The notes: generated from the sequence alone by a model not told the origin. A stretch of 38,228 nucleotides of DNA from Candidatus Oleimmundimicrobium americanum (GCA_002366545.1 DFBH01000006.1:1-38228), one strand, 5' to 3'. Positions 32,150 to 38,228 are shown, counted from the stretch's first letter. Program-made: numbers and translations.

Positions 32150-32219
32150 TAAAAATAAGTAAACGGTTGCAAATTAATTTTTCTATGAATTGAAATGATT
32201 TTGGCAGGGGATGGGAACG

Positions 32220-32519
32220 ATGGCGTTGATGAATATCAGCGTGATTCCTTTGGGAACACCTACAACAAGCCTCGGGGATTACATCGTTAAAATTATAAAA
32301 ATTCTTGATGAAGAGGGGGCAACGTATAAACTGACAGACATGGGCACAATAGTTGAAGGGAAAGCTCACCGGCTTTTTGAAATCGCTAATAGGCTGCACG
32401 AGTTTCCTTTTAGTGAAGGCGTAAAAAGAGTGATAACCACCATTGAAATCGATGATAGGAGAGATAAAAAAGTTGAATTGGGAGATAAGGTTAAATCTGT
32501 GCAAGCAAGACTTAAATAG
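32220..32519 (+). CDS. MTH1187/YkoF-type thiamine-binding protein
   Basis: A 99-residue ferredoxin-fold protein of the MTH1187 (DUF77) family, with ISVIPLGTPTTSLGDYIVKIIKIL, YKLTDMGTIVEG, and IEIDDRRDK. Relatives bind thiamine or its precursors and form tetramers; others are of unknown role. ATG 32220 is nine bases after AGGGG; an ATG at 32211 sits too close to it. No thiamine genes or TPP riboswitch are visible here, so the ligand is uncertain. Confidence 0.88.
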   Translation: MALMNISVIPLGTPTTSLGDYIVKIIKILDEEGATYKLTDMGTIVEGKAHRLFEIANRLHEFPFSEGVKRVITTIEIDDRRDKKVELGDKVKSVQARLK

Positions 32520-32572
32520 TGAACAAGTATTGAAAATAATTTCAACGGATAAAAAAGGTTTTGGTGGTAAAT

Positions 32573-33073
32573 GTGTATAAAAAAGGAACTAAAGTTTGTT
32601 ATCCTTTTTATGGAGTTGGGAAAATAGAAAGTATTACTACCAAGGTTTTTAATGGTCAGGAACAGAGATATTATTCCATTTCTTTTTTTGATGAAAACTT
32701 AAAAGTGATGGTCCCGGTAGATAAGGCAAAAGAATTAGGATTAAGAGATGTGTTGTCGAAAAAAGAGGTTAAGGCATTGTTGGAGGTTTTAAAAGATAGG
32801 GCGAGTGAGCCCAACATTAAAGATATAGACCGCTCGTACTTTCTTCATATGATTGGAAGTGTGGATATTTCTGATGTAGTTAGGGGAGTCTGTGACTTGC
32901 TCTGTAAAAAAGAGATAGATGGCTTAAAAAGAAATGAAAGTGATTTGTTAAAGAGGGGCATCAATATATTAATCGGCTTGATAGTTTGCGATGGAAAAAT
33001 TAATTCCACGGAAGCAAGAAAAATGATAATGGATTACTGGGAAGAAGGGTTGGGTAAAAAGAAGAAAAGTTAG
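32573..33073 (+). CDS. CarD/CdnL-type RNA-polymerase-binding protein
   Basis: The N-terminal 55 residues (KKGTKVCYPFYGVGKIESITTK, YYSISFFDENLKVMVPVDKAKELGLRDVL) form the Tudor-like domain that CarD, CdnL and the Mfd transcription-repair factor use to hold the RNA polymerase beta subunit. The rest, about 110 residues, is helical, as in CarD, but I see little of the usual CarD DNA-binding sequence, so the target may differ. Start choices are TTG 32561, GTG 32564 and GTG 32573; the last has GGTGG five bases before it and gives the normal CarD start. Two inverted repeats follow, one a good terminator. Confidence 0.75.
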   Translation: MYKKGTKVCYPFYGVGKIESITTKVFNGQEQRYYSISFFDENLKVMVPVDKAKELGLRDVLSKKEVKALLEVLKDRASEPNIKDIDRSYFLHMIGSVDISDVVRGVCDLLCKKEIDGLKRNESDLLKRGINILIGLIVCDGKINSTEARKMIMDYWEEGLGKKKKS

Positions 33074-33186
33074 CGGGTGAGTTTGTTCGTTGCCAAATCG
33101 GCATCCGATTTTCTTGCTCGCCTAAAAATGATATTGCATTTAATTTGCTGGTTTTAGATAGGGTTAAAATTTAAATAAAACCCAAG

Positions 33187-33236
33187 GCCGACTTAAGTCG
33201 GCAAAATACTGCCTGTATCGGGGCAGTATTTTACTT
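33187..33236 (+). terminator. Double inverted repeat / terminator after the CarD-like gene
   Basis: The first is a perfect 16-bp palindrome (GCCGACTTAAGTCGGC, 33187-33202). The second has 11-bp arms (AAAATACTGCC/GGCAGTATTTT, 33203-33232) with a GTATCG-containing loop. The second, with its T-rich right arm, is a likely intrinsic terminator, working in both directions. Confidence 0.6.
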
Positions 33237-33313
33237 AAAATAAAATAAAGGGAAAAGAAGGGTTTTAAGAGAATTATTTTATTGATTTTGACAGATTTTA
33301 CAGGAGGGGAGCA

Positions 33314-33709
33314 ATGAGTGCTCAGGTATTTAAACTAAAAAAATCTTCTATTTGTTTATCCATTTTATTATTATGCTTGTTTTTTACGGTCATCTCCGCC
33401 AGAGGGCTGAGTCACAAGTTTGCTTTAGCCGTGGAGCGTGAACCGAAAGTTCACGAAGTAGAAGTAGGTTATGTTGGAGAAATTCACGAAGAAGCGGAAC
33501 ACGAAGAAGAACATGTGGTAGTAGAGCATGAAGAGGAAACCCATGAAGATGTAGAGCATGAAACAATTGGGCATGGAGAAGCTGAAAGTGAAGAAGGGGA
33601 GGGTATTAAAATACCGCTCTTTGTTGATGCGGTATTTCCGGTTGTAATAGTTGTATTACTTTTAGGAGCCGGAAAAATTTTAGAGGGCTATGGGAAAAAG
33701 ACAGTTTAA
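33314..33709 (+). CDS. Membrane protein with periodic His/Glu-rich linker
   Basis: A 131-residue protein. A hydrophobic N-terminal helix (about 12-29, possibly a signal anchor), a roughly 45-residue acidic linker and a C-terminal helix (about 102-120, VVIVVLLLGAG) are visible. The linker has histidines at 58, 63, 67, 72, 77, 82 and 87, nearly every fifth residue, each set in glutamates (EHEEE, EETHED). Such a stretch would bind Zn, Ni, Cu or Co weakly; that is inference from composition. ATG follows GGAGGGGAG. I do not recognise the family. The gene converges on the macro-domain gene and overlaps it by four bases. Confidence 0.75.
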   Translation: MSAQVFKLKKSSICLSILLLCLFFTVISARGLSHKFALAVEREPKVHEVEVGYVGEIHEEAEHEEEHVVVEHEEETHEDVEHETIGHGEAESEEGEGIKIPLFVDAVFPVVIVVLLLGAGKILEGYGKKTV

Positions 33710-34260
33710 TCTTTTATTAAATTCAGGGCTTCTTTGTATGCGATGTAAGTTTTCTCAGTAAAAAGGACGAATTTTACCTCATCAAAGTGGTCCTTTTCTT
33801 TTAAGAAATCTTTCACAGCTTTCAGGGCAATTTTTGCTGCTTCTTTGAGCGGATATCTATAAGCCCCTGTGCTAATGGAAGGGAAAGCGATGATTTTAAC
33901 GCCCTTATTCTTTGCAAGCTTCAAGCTATTTGTGTAGGCATCTTTCAAAAGCTCTGGCTCTCGGTTTTTTCCACCTTTCCAAATTGGTCCAACGGTGTGA
34001 ATCACGTGTTTGGCGGGAAGGTTTCCGCCTGTTGTTATGACCGCCTCGCCTGTGGGCAACCTTCCGATTTTTTTGATTATCTCTTTGCATTCTTCAAGGA
34101 TTTCGGACCCACCGGCTTTATGGATTGCGCCGTCTATGCCACCTCCACCCATAAGCCTCCCGTTTGCGGCGTTTACTATGGCCTCAGTAGTTTGTTTAGT
34201 TATATCCCCTTGAATTAAAGTAAGGATAGTTTTACCCATTTTAACCTCTGTTTTTTCCAT
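33706..34260 (-). CDS. Macro-domain ADP-ribose deacylase/hydrolase
   Basis: A 184-residue macro domain of the MacroD/YmdB kind. These remove acetyl from O-acetyl-ADP-ribose or ADP-ribose from proteins. Motifs are LIQGDITKQTTEAIVNAANGRLMGGGGIDGAIHKAGG (ADP-ribose site, catalytic Asn-Asn/Gly loop), HTVGPIWKGGKN, and FPSISTGAYRYPLKEAA (phosphate loop). The ATG at 34260 has GGGAG five bases before it, better than the in-frame ATG at 34272. It lies 77 bp after the protease gene on the same strand. A GC-rich palindrome sits in that gap, so co-transcription is uncertain. Confidence 0.92.
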   Translation of the reverse strand: MEKTEVKMGKTILTLIQGDITKQTTEAIVNAANGRLMGGGGIDGAIHKAGGSEILEECKEIIKKIGRLPTGEAVITTGGNLPAKHVIHTVGPIWKGGKNREPELLKDAYTNSLKLAKNKGVKIIAFPSISTGAYRYPLKEAAKIALKAVKDFLKEKDHFDEVKFVLFTEKTYIAYKEALNLIKD

Positions 34261-34290
34261 CAGATCTCCCATTTCCTGTTATTGCGCTTG

Positions 34291-34305
34291 CCCGCCTCTG
34301 GCGGG
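34291..34305. repeat. GC-rich palindrome, CCCGCC-TCT-GGCGGG
   Basis: Identical to the palindrome at 9428. It lies between the protease and macro-domain genes. Confidence 0.7.
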
Positions 34306-34337
34306 AGGAGTGTAAGCGACGCGGCAATCTCAGGTTT

Positions 34338-35309
34338 TTAAGCATCAATATCTTCATAATCGATAAATATTTCAACATCCAATTGCTCAAGAACTTCTGC
34401 AATATGGTTATGTATGGTAACGATATCGGAGCCGGCAAAGAGCAGAGCGCACGCCTTTTTATCTTTTGTCAAAACCAGAGAACCTGAATCGCCTGGTTGC
34501 GACATAAAGGTGGTAAGAATTTGATTTCTAAAAAGCGGCACACCATTGTCATAATGTATTCGTATGGATGCTTTGGTATCCAAAACCTCGCCGTATGTGT
34601 GGCCAGTTGTGCGGCCGGTTTTTTGAACTATCATGCCGACCCTTGCCTTTGTTACCCCGCCGACTTTTCCGATGTCGAGGATGGTTTCCTCTACTAAATC
34701 TTCGCTTAAAGGTTTCGCCAGCGCCGCGTCCACGGTGTTTGGATTATAAAAATCAACTTCAACCCACCTTAAAAGTTTTGCTATGATGTCTTTTCTTTTG
34801 TGGCCATCATCCAAAACACCAGGCTGAATAATCGGATCGTCTTTTTTGGCCCTGTTTTCGTTTGCCAGAACGTGGTTGTTGCTTAAAATAAGTTTTTTGC
34901 CCGTTACTTTATCCCTTACAATTACTCCAAGCGTTCCCGCTCCCACTTTTTTATGGCCGATGCTAACTCCTCCCGGCGCGGGTCTGATTTTTTCCCGGTA
35001 AGCCATGGAAGGATAGACGAAAGCTTCAACTTTCCCGATTTCGATTACGTCGGTTACAATCTTCTTTTTTTGTTTGAACTTTCTTAATCCAAACGTGGAT
35101 ACGGATAAGGCTTTTGGAATAATGTCTGTTTGTGGAAGCTCATCAACGGGAATTTTCTTCTCAACGTAGTATCTTAGAGATTTTTCTTTTGTTATTTTTC
35201 CTTCGACAATTTTTGGGCCAAAACCGACTCCGACGATGTTTTTTGTTCCGATTTCGGGCTCTGCGCCTCTTATTATTTTCTCAATGGGGGAAAGTTTTGG
35301 ATTATTCAT
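34338..35309 (-). CDS. Trypsin-fold serine protease, apparently cytoplasmic
   Basis: A 323-residue protein with a complete chymotrypsin-like triad: His146 in ILSNNHVLA, Asp194 in TVDAALAKP, and Ser275 in SQPGDSGSLVL. There is no signal peptide or membrane helix, so it should act inside the cell. Residues 24-100 form a separate N-terminal domain (NIVGVGFG, YVEKKIPVDELPQTDIIP) that is repeated as a free protein by the upstream gene. The ATG follows AAGGAGGG and overlaps the end of that gene by eight bases, so the two are coupled. The fold resembles Nal1-like or other intracellular trypsin-like proteases. Substrate and trigger are unknown. Confidence 0.88.
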   Translation of the reverse strand: MNNPKLSPIEKIIRGAEPEIGTKNIVGVGFGPKIVEGKITKEKSLRYYVEKKIPVDELPQTDIIPKALSVSTFGLRKFKQKKKIVTDVIEIGKVEAFVYPSMAYREKIRPAPGGVSIGHKKVGAGTLGVIVRDKVTGKKLILSNNHVLANENRAKKDDPIIQPGVLDDGHKRKDIIAKLLRWVEVDFYNPNTVDAALAKPLSEDLVEETILDIGKVGGVTKARVGMIVQKTGRTTGHTYGEVLDTKASIRIHYDNGVPLFRNQILTTFMSQPGDSGSLVLTKDKKACALLFAGSDIVTIHNHIAEVLEQLDVEIFIDYEDIDA

Positions 35310-35568
35310 TACCCTCCTTATCGTTATGGGTTTTAACTTCTCCTACTTCAATAACGCACGTCGGTATGCCTTCAATTTCTTCGGGGATTATTTCATTTTT
35401 AGAAAGCTTATCTTCGGGAAGCTTCTTTGTGACATAAACGTTTATGCATCTAATATAAGTTGTTTTATTTTTTTTCTTTCCAATACCGATACCTACAACG
35501 TGTGAGTATTTCATCAAACGTGGTTCGTTTTGTTTTTTTATCCTTTGAACCTTTTTATAATCTTCCAT
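35302..35568 (-). CDS. Standalone copy of the protease N-terminal domain
   Basis: An 88-residue protein whose residues 22-78 align with residues 23-95 of the protease encoded next. HVVGIGIGKK matches NIVGVGFGPK, INVYVTKKLPEDKLSKNEIIP matches LRYYVEKKIPVDELPQTDIIP, and VIEVGEV matches VIEIGKV. It has no catalytic residues. It ends eight bases inside the protease gene. The ribosome site before its ATG is poor (AAGG, too close). It may act in trans as inhibitor, chaperone or sensor of the protease; this is inference from the shared domain and coupling. Confidence 0.75.
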   Translation of the reverse strand: MEDYKKVQRIKKQNEPRLMKYSHVVGIGIGKKKNKTTYIRCINVYVTKKLPEDKLSKNEIIPEEIEGIPTCVIEVGEVKTHNDKEGNE

Positions 35569-35610
35569 ACCTTAATTTTACTCGATTTTTCATGGTGTTG
35601 CAGAATTATG

Positions 35611-35642
35611 ATTATCCAAAAGACAATCATCCTCTGGATGAT
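35611..35642. repeat. TCT-loop palindrome ATCATCC-TCT-GGATGAT
   Basis: Positions 35626-35642 form a perfect 7-bp stem with a 3-nt loop; ATTATCC at 35611 gives a third, alternative arm. Same layout as the element at 23437. Confidence 0.55.
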
Positions 35643-35764
35643 ATCTGTGGATTTTAAAGGAGAAATTTATTCTTAACTCGAAATTTAATTGTAAGTGGTG
35701 GAATGTAGGGTGAATTGTAAAGCATTTTATGTGCAATTTTAAGGAATTTTTGAGTAAATTTATT
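35643..35764. other. AT-rich spacer left of the cassette promoter
   Basis: No gene or clear site in this stretch. It is the shared upstream region of the minus-strand protease genes and the plus-strand cassette block. Confidence 0.5.
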
Positions 35765-35792
35765 TTGACACTGAAATTCAGTTGGATATTAT
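35765..35792 (+). promoter_or_regulatory. Strong promoter before the attC-like block
   Basis: A perfect TTGACA, a 16-bp spacer and TATTAT. The dyad ACTGAA-A-TTCAGT (35770-35782) fills the spacer and could be an operator. A closely similar promoter lies at 37842. Transcription would run through the GC-rich fold into the gene at 35996. Confidence 0.65.
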
Positions 35793-35812
35793 AGAATTCA
35801 GTATAATAATAA

Positions 35813-35841
35813 GTTCCCGAGGCGCTGCGCGCCTCGGGAAC
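35813..35841. repeat. 13-bp perfect hairpin with TGC loop
   Basis: Arms begin GTTCCCGAGGCGC (35813) and GCGCCTCGGGAAC (35829). On the minus strand T-rich sequence follows, so it may also stop minus-strand transcription. It is the first part of the folded GC-rich block 35813-35959. Confidence 0.8.
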
Positions 35842-35898
35842 GGCCCGAGCTGAGAGCTCTTACGGATAAAAACGTTCCCTCGCGCGCTGATTCGCGCT

Positions 35899-35959
35899 CT
35901 AGAACAATCCGTTCGAGCAGGCAGCCCTGCGGGCTGCAGCTCAACTCGGGCCGTTAGGC
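35899..35959 (+). mobile_element. attC-like integron recombination site (59-base element)
   Basis: The right end is an exact core GTTAGGC (GTTRRRY). About 50 bases upstream, GTT-C-GAGC (35911-35918) pairs with GCTCAAC (35939-35945), leaving one base (C35914) out of the helix, as in attC L boxes. The tip is GCAGCCC-TGC-GGGCTGC. The left core (35899-35905, CTAGAAC) keeps only the essential AAC of RYYYAAC, so this side is degenerate. The wording AACAATCCGTTCGAGC...GCTCAACTC...GTTAGGC closely follows known class-1-type attC sites. No integron integrase is in the window. Confidence 0.6.
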
Positions 35960-35995
35960 TAATTAATTGTATTTCCCTGCTGGAAGGTGGAACCC

Positions 35996-36727
35996 ATGAG
36001 ATACCGCAAATTTAATGTTACAGGCCCTGGTTTAGAGCGGGCGATTCAAGAGGCGGTGAATTTGCGCATGCAGCTTGTTATCGTGCCTGATGCCAATGAA
36101 GCGGGTAAGATACACAGACTTGGCTACTATTTGAAACCGAAGGACAAGTTCAAGATGCACTCCCCTTCGATAATTTGGTTTTCGGAGGACGAGGTGAGAT
36201 TTGAGGCCATTCCGGATCAACCCTCAATTAATGGGCAGCTAGCTATCGATTATAAGCATCCTCGAGAACATGAGAGGCACCTGATAATTGATTTTCCTAT
36301 CGGTTCCAATGTTCAGCTCATAGTTAGAGGACTTTTCAGAACCCTTTCTAATTCTGCATCTGATTTTGTCATCCAAATTGAACTCAAAGGGAATGTCGAT
36401 GGCGAAACGCTGTGGCGACCAGTTGTCCGATACGATTGTGCTCACGGATTTATCCATAGAGATCTGATTGCGGCTGATGGTAAGAAAACCAAAGAGGTTT
36501 TGCTCACCCAGACTCCAATAGAGGCAGTTGAGTTTGCCTTTGATGAGTTATCTAAGAGGCTCCCAACGTGGATTGCTGAATTAGGATACAAAGGTTTCGA
36601 CCTCGGCTTGTTCGAACAACCAACTACGATAATTGAGATGGCTAGAGTTCAAAAGGACATAGTAAGGCTTCTCGAAAACCCACAGGGAATGGAGGATGTC
36701 CATTCCCGCCTTATAGAATATCGATAA
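35996..36727 (+). CDS. Unknown protein, probable gene-cassette ORF
   Basis: A 243-residue protein with higher GC than its neighbours. It begins 37 bases after the attC-like core, like a typical cassette gene, and has AAGGTGG before the ATG. It is soluble, with no membrane helix. A distinctive motif is RYDCAHGFIHRDL (about 148-160), followed by GKKTKE. The N-terminal part has TGPGLERAIQEAVNL; the C-terminal part is helical. Similar RYDxAHGxxHRD motifs occur in uncharacterised proteins (I recall DUF7718), but I cannot confirm this. A half attC-like site follows 31 bases after the stop. Toxin, antitoxin or defence roles are possible for cassettes; none is shown. Confidence 0.75.
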   Translation: MRYRKFNVTGPGLERAIQEAVNLRMQLVIVPDANEAGKIHRLGYYLKPKDKFKMHSPSIIWFSEDEVRFEAIPDQPSINGQLAIDYKHPREHERHLIIDFPIGSNVQLIVRGLFRTLSNSASDFVIQIELKGNVDGETLWRPVVRYDCAHGFIHRDLIAADGKKTKEVLLTQTPIEAVEFAFDELSKRLPTWIAELGYKGFDLGLFEQPTTIIEMARVQKDIVRLLENPQGMEDVHSRLIEYR

Positions 36728-36758
36728 ACTGTGGCTGGCACTTCTTTGCGATGAAGTC

Positions 36759-36784
36759 GGCTTAACCACTCGCTGGAGCGGACC
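36759..36784 (+). mobile_element. Half of an attC-like site (3' side missing)
   Basis: GCTTAAC fits the left core RYYYAAC, and CACTCGCTGGAGCGGACC after it resembles the left arm of many cassette attC sites. No matching right arm (GCTC...AAC...GTTRRRY) is found in the next 100 bases, so the site seems truncated. Confidence 0.45.
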
Positions 36785-36826
36785 CTAGCAGCAGATGGCA
36801 TAGTACCTGCGCCCCTGACCATTCTG

Positions 36827-37270
36827 TTATCTCCTTCTTCCCTTAACAAACAAAACGATGCTTCCCACTACACCTACCAAAAATCCTATCGGGCAAACAA
36901 TAACCGCGATAAGGAAAAATGCTACATCAAAGGTTCCTGTTAAATATTTTAGCAAAGTGATGTGGCCGGTAACTGTACCCAGAGCATAAAAGAGGTTGTG
37001 TAGTACAACAGATATAAAAAATAATACCGCGGAACCTCCGGCTAAGATTAAAAACTTTTTCAGCGTTCCTTCCACCTTTTCTTTCAGAGTAAAAAATATT
37101 AATGCTGCGCCCAATAAAAAGAAGATAGCAATTGCCGGAATAAAATAAGGCCCCATTAACCATTCGCCCACGAACGCTCCGCTTACAATGAGCACAAAAG
37201 TTGCTATAAATGTCCAAAATACCGTTGTTAGCATAAATATTCCTTTCTGATTTTTAGTGAACAGGTCCAT
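36827..37270 (-). CDS. Four-helix membrane protein, unknown function
   Basis: A 147-residue protein with four hydrophobic segments: about 13-35 (LTTVFWTFIATFVLIVSGAFV), 42-62 (YFIPAIAIFFLLGAALIFFTL), 74-98 (FLILAGGSAVLFFISVVLHNLFYAL), and 112-142 (TFDVAFFLIAVIVCPIGFLVGVVGSIVLF). A basic tail (KGRRR) should be cytoplasmic. GGGAGG lies about 10 bases before the ATG. No catalytic motif is visible. It is transcribed toward the cassette gene. Confidence 0.7.
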   Translation of the reverse strand: MDLFTKNQKGIFMLTTVFWTFIATFVLIVSGAFVGEWLMGPYFIPAIAIFFLLGAALIFFTLKEKVEGTLKKFLILAGGSAVLFFISVVLHNLFYALGTVTGHITLLKYLTGTFDVAFFLIAVIVCPIGFLVGVVGSIVLFVKGRRR

Positions 37271-37390
37271 ATTAATTAAACCTCCCTAATCTTCTTCTTA
37301 GACATACGTTAAATGTTTCCTTCCAAATATTTTTTCAAAGTTTTTTCTTCTGAAGAAATAAACATTATTTTCATTAATATAAAAGAGATT

Positions 37391-37427
37391 CCCAAAGCCA
37401 AAGGCATCTTGCCGGGTTGCCTTTAAA
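37391..37427 (+). promoter_or_regulatory. Short c-di-GMP-I (GEMM)-like sequence
   Basis: CAAAGCCAAAGGCA...TGCCGGGTTGCC shares the two most conserved phrases of the c-di-GMP-I riboswitch (AAAGCCA and GCCGGGTTGCC) in the right order. The stems normally found between them are nearly absent; AAAGGCA/TGCCTTT pair instead. It may be a deleted relic, or chance. Confidence 0.25.
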
Positions 37428-37497
37428 AAGGTTATTTAAGTTGAAGATAGAATTAAATAATAAAGGAATGATAAATAAATGAGGAGGGGGTTGCATA

Positions 37498-37704
37498 ATG
37501 GATACACTTGCTATTGTAGGCCTTGTCTTAATAGTATACGGTGCACTTGTAATTTATGTTGCCATTAAGAAGCCTAAGGCTATCTGGGAAATGGGCAAAA
37601 TACAAGGATTCGTAAAAGTATTGGGAGAGATAGGGACGGTAATTTTTTTCTGCATATGGGCAGTAGCCGCTGCCGGATTGGGGATCTATTTTCTGATTAG
37701 ATAG
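37498..37704 (+). CDS. Small membrane protein with two helices
   Basis: A 68-residue protein. Helix 1 is about residues 4-23 (LAIVGLVLIVYGALVIYVAI). A basic loop with KKPKAIWEMGKIQGFVKV follows. Helix 2 is about 47-67 (VIFFCIWAVAAAGLGIYFLI). The ATG follows GGAGGGGG at the right distance. I do not recognise the family. It stands alone; possible regulatory RNA-like sequence lies 70 bp upstream. Confidence 0.7.
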   Translation: MDTLAIVGLVLIVYGALVIYVAIKKPKAIWEMGKIQGFVKVLGEIGTVIFFCIWAVAAAGLGIYFLIR

Positions 37705-37841
37705 ACAAATAAATTAGAGTTTATGTAACACGAACAGGAGTCAGCTCTTTAATTTTAATATTTTGAAAATGAAACTGTTTAACGAAGACGTTAAAAAATA
37801 AGGCTTGAACCCAAAGTCTGTTTATTCTCAGCAGCTTTGTC

Positions 37842-37869
37842 TTGACTCGAAAATTTAACCGTATATTAT
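37842..37869 (+). promoter_or_regulatory. Promoter of ywbE, twin of the cassette promoter
   Basis: TTGACT, 16-bp spacer, TATTAT, followed by TCAGTATA as at 35765-35807. Transcription should start near 37876. Confidence 0.65.
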
Positions 37870-37944
37870 GAAACTCAGTATATTAAGCGTTAACCGCAAT
37901 TTATGTGATGGAATTTGTTGATAAAAAAAGATGGGATTGGGAGC

Positions 37945-38139
37945 ATGAACGGCATAAATCGTGTAAATATAAAACCAGGCATACGGGTTTTAATAGTGTT
38001 AAAGAAAGACCAGCGATCCGGAAAATTAACGGAGGGTATCGTAAAAGATATCTTGACCAAATCTTCCACTCATCCCCATGGCATCAAAGTTCGATTAGAA
38101 AGTGGCGAAATTGGACGGGTGAAAGAAATATTAAGTTAA
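37945..38139 (+). CDS. ywbE: YwbE family protein (DUF2196)
   Basis: A 64-residue protein that follows the YwbE consensus: NGINRVNIKPGIRVLIVLKKDQRSGKLTEGIVKDILTKSSTHPHGIKVRLESGEIGRVKEIL. The family is small, KOW/SH3-like and uncharacterised, often predicted to bind nucleic acid. The ATG at 37945 matches the family start but is only two bases after GGGAG; TTG codons at 37915 and 37918 would add about ten residues. It has its own promoter. The remaining bases to the window end hold no complete gene; an ATG at 38209 could begin the next one. Confidence 0.9.
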   Translation: MNGINRVNIKPGIRVLIVLKKDQRSGKLTEGIVKDILTKSSTHPHGIKVRLESGEIGRVKEILS

Positions 38140-38228
38140 GGGGAAAACGAAAGGCCACAGCTGACAATTTCATGCAGAGTAAAAATTTTAAGGGCATAGA
38201 TTACCCATGAATAAGTTCAGATACATAT

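Noticed and set aside
35813..35841. Plain plus-strand intrinsic terminator
   Set aside because: No T-run follows on the plus strand; GC-rich sequence continues directly into the attC-like block.

Overview
The window is a low-GC stretch of bacterial chromosome. Its gene order is rplM-rpsI, glmM, glmS, acpS, nnrD, alr, tsaE, tsaB, rimI, tsaD, groES-groEL, guaB3 and guaA, with a CarD-type protein further on. That order, and GuaB3 in particular, resemble Actinobacteriota such as Streptomyces. The AT-rich codon use, TTG and GTG starts, type-4 uracil-DNA glycosylase, THEP1-type NTPase and MTH1187 protein suggest a deep-branching, probably anaerobic or thermotolerant relative. This placement is inference from synteny; no search was run.

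Layout. 1-2.8 kb: minus-strand pair of a small charged protein and a large GHKL ATPase behind a good promoter. 2.8-3.6 kb: non-coding DNA with palindromes and a possible structured RNA, then the rplM promoter and leader. 3.6-30.2 kb: plus-strand housekeeping genes for ribosomal proteins L13/S9, amino-sugar and cell-wall precursors (glmM, glmS, alr, a second PLP racemase), CoA and NAD(P)H-hydrate enzymes, t6A tRNA modification (tsaE/B/D, rimI), CCA addition, DNA repair, lipoprotein maturation (lnt), the HrcA/CIRCE chaperonin operon, guanine nucleotide synthesis (guaB3 behind an apparent attenuator, guaA) and the shikimate entry step (chorismate mutase plus DAHP synthase). 30.2-33.7 kb: a predicted exonuclease, rmuC, a thiamine-binding-type protein, a CarD-like protein and a His/Glu-rich membrane protein.

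33.7-38.2 kb is accessory. On the minus strand, a standalone copy of a protease N-terminal domain overlaps a trypsin-fold serine protease without a signal peptide, and a macro-domain protein follows. Next comes a GC-rich block that looks like an integron attC site, then a higher-GC gene of unknown function, then half of a second attC-like site: apparently a stranded gene cassette. Two small membrane proteins and a ywbE homologue close the window; two closely similar promoters sit in front of the cassette block and of ywbE.

The longer intergenic gaps carry several dispersed repeat types: GC-rich palindromes with a TCT loop, short palindromes with an AGA/TCT loop and covarying arms, a roughly 150-200 bp low-complexity repeat found after glmS and after guaB3, and direct repeats flanking guaA. 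The most interesting loci are the cassette, the protease/N-domain/macro-domain cluster, the GHKL pair, the guaB3 leader, the structured non-coding blocks, and the tandem DnaA boxes before lnt. I saw no tRNA, rRNA, CRISPR array or transposase.
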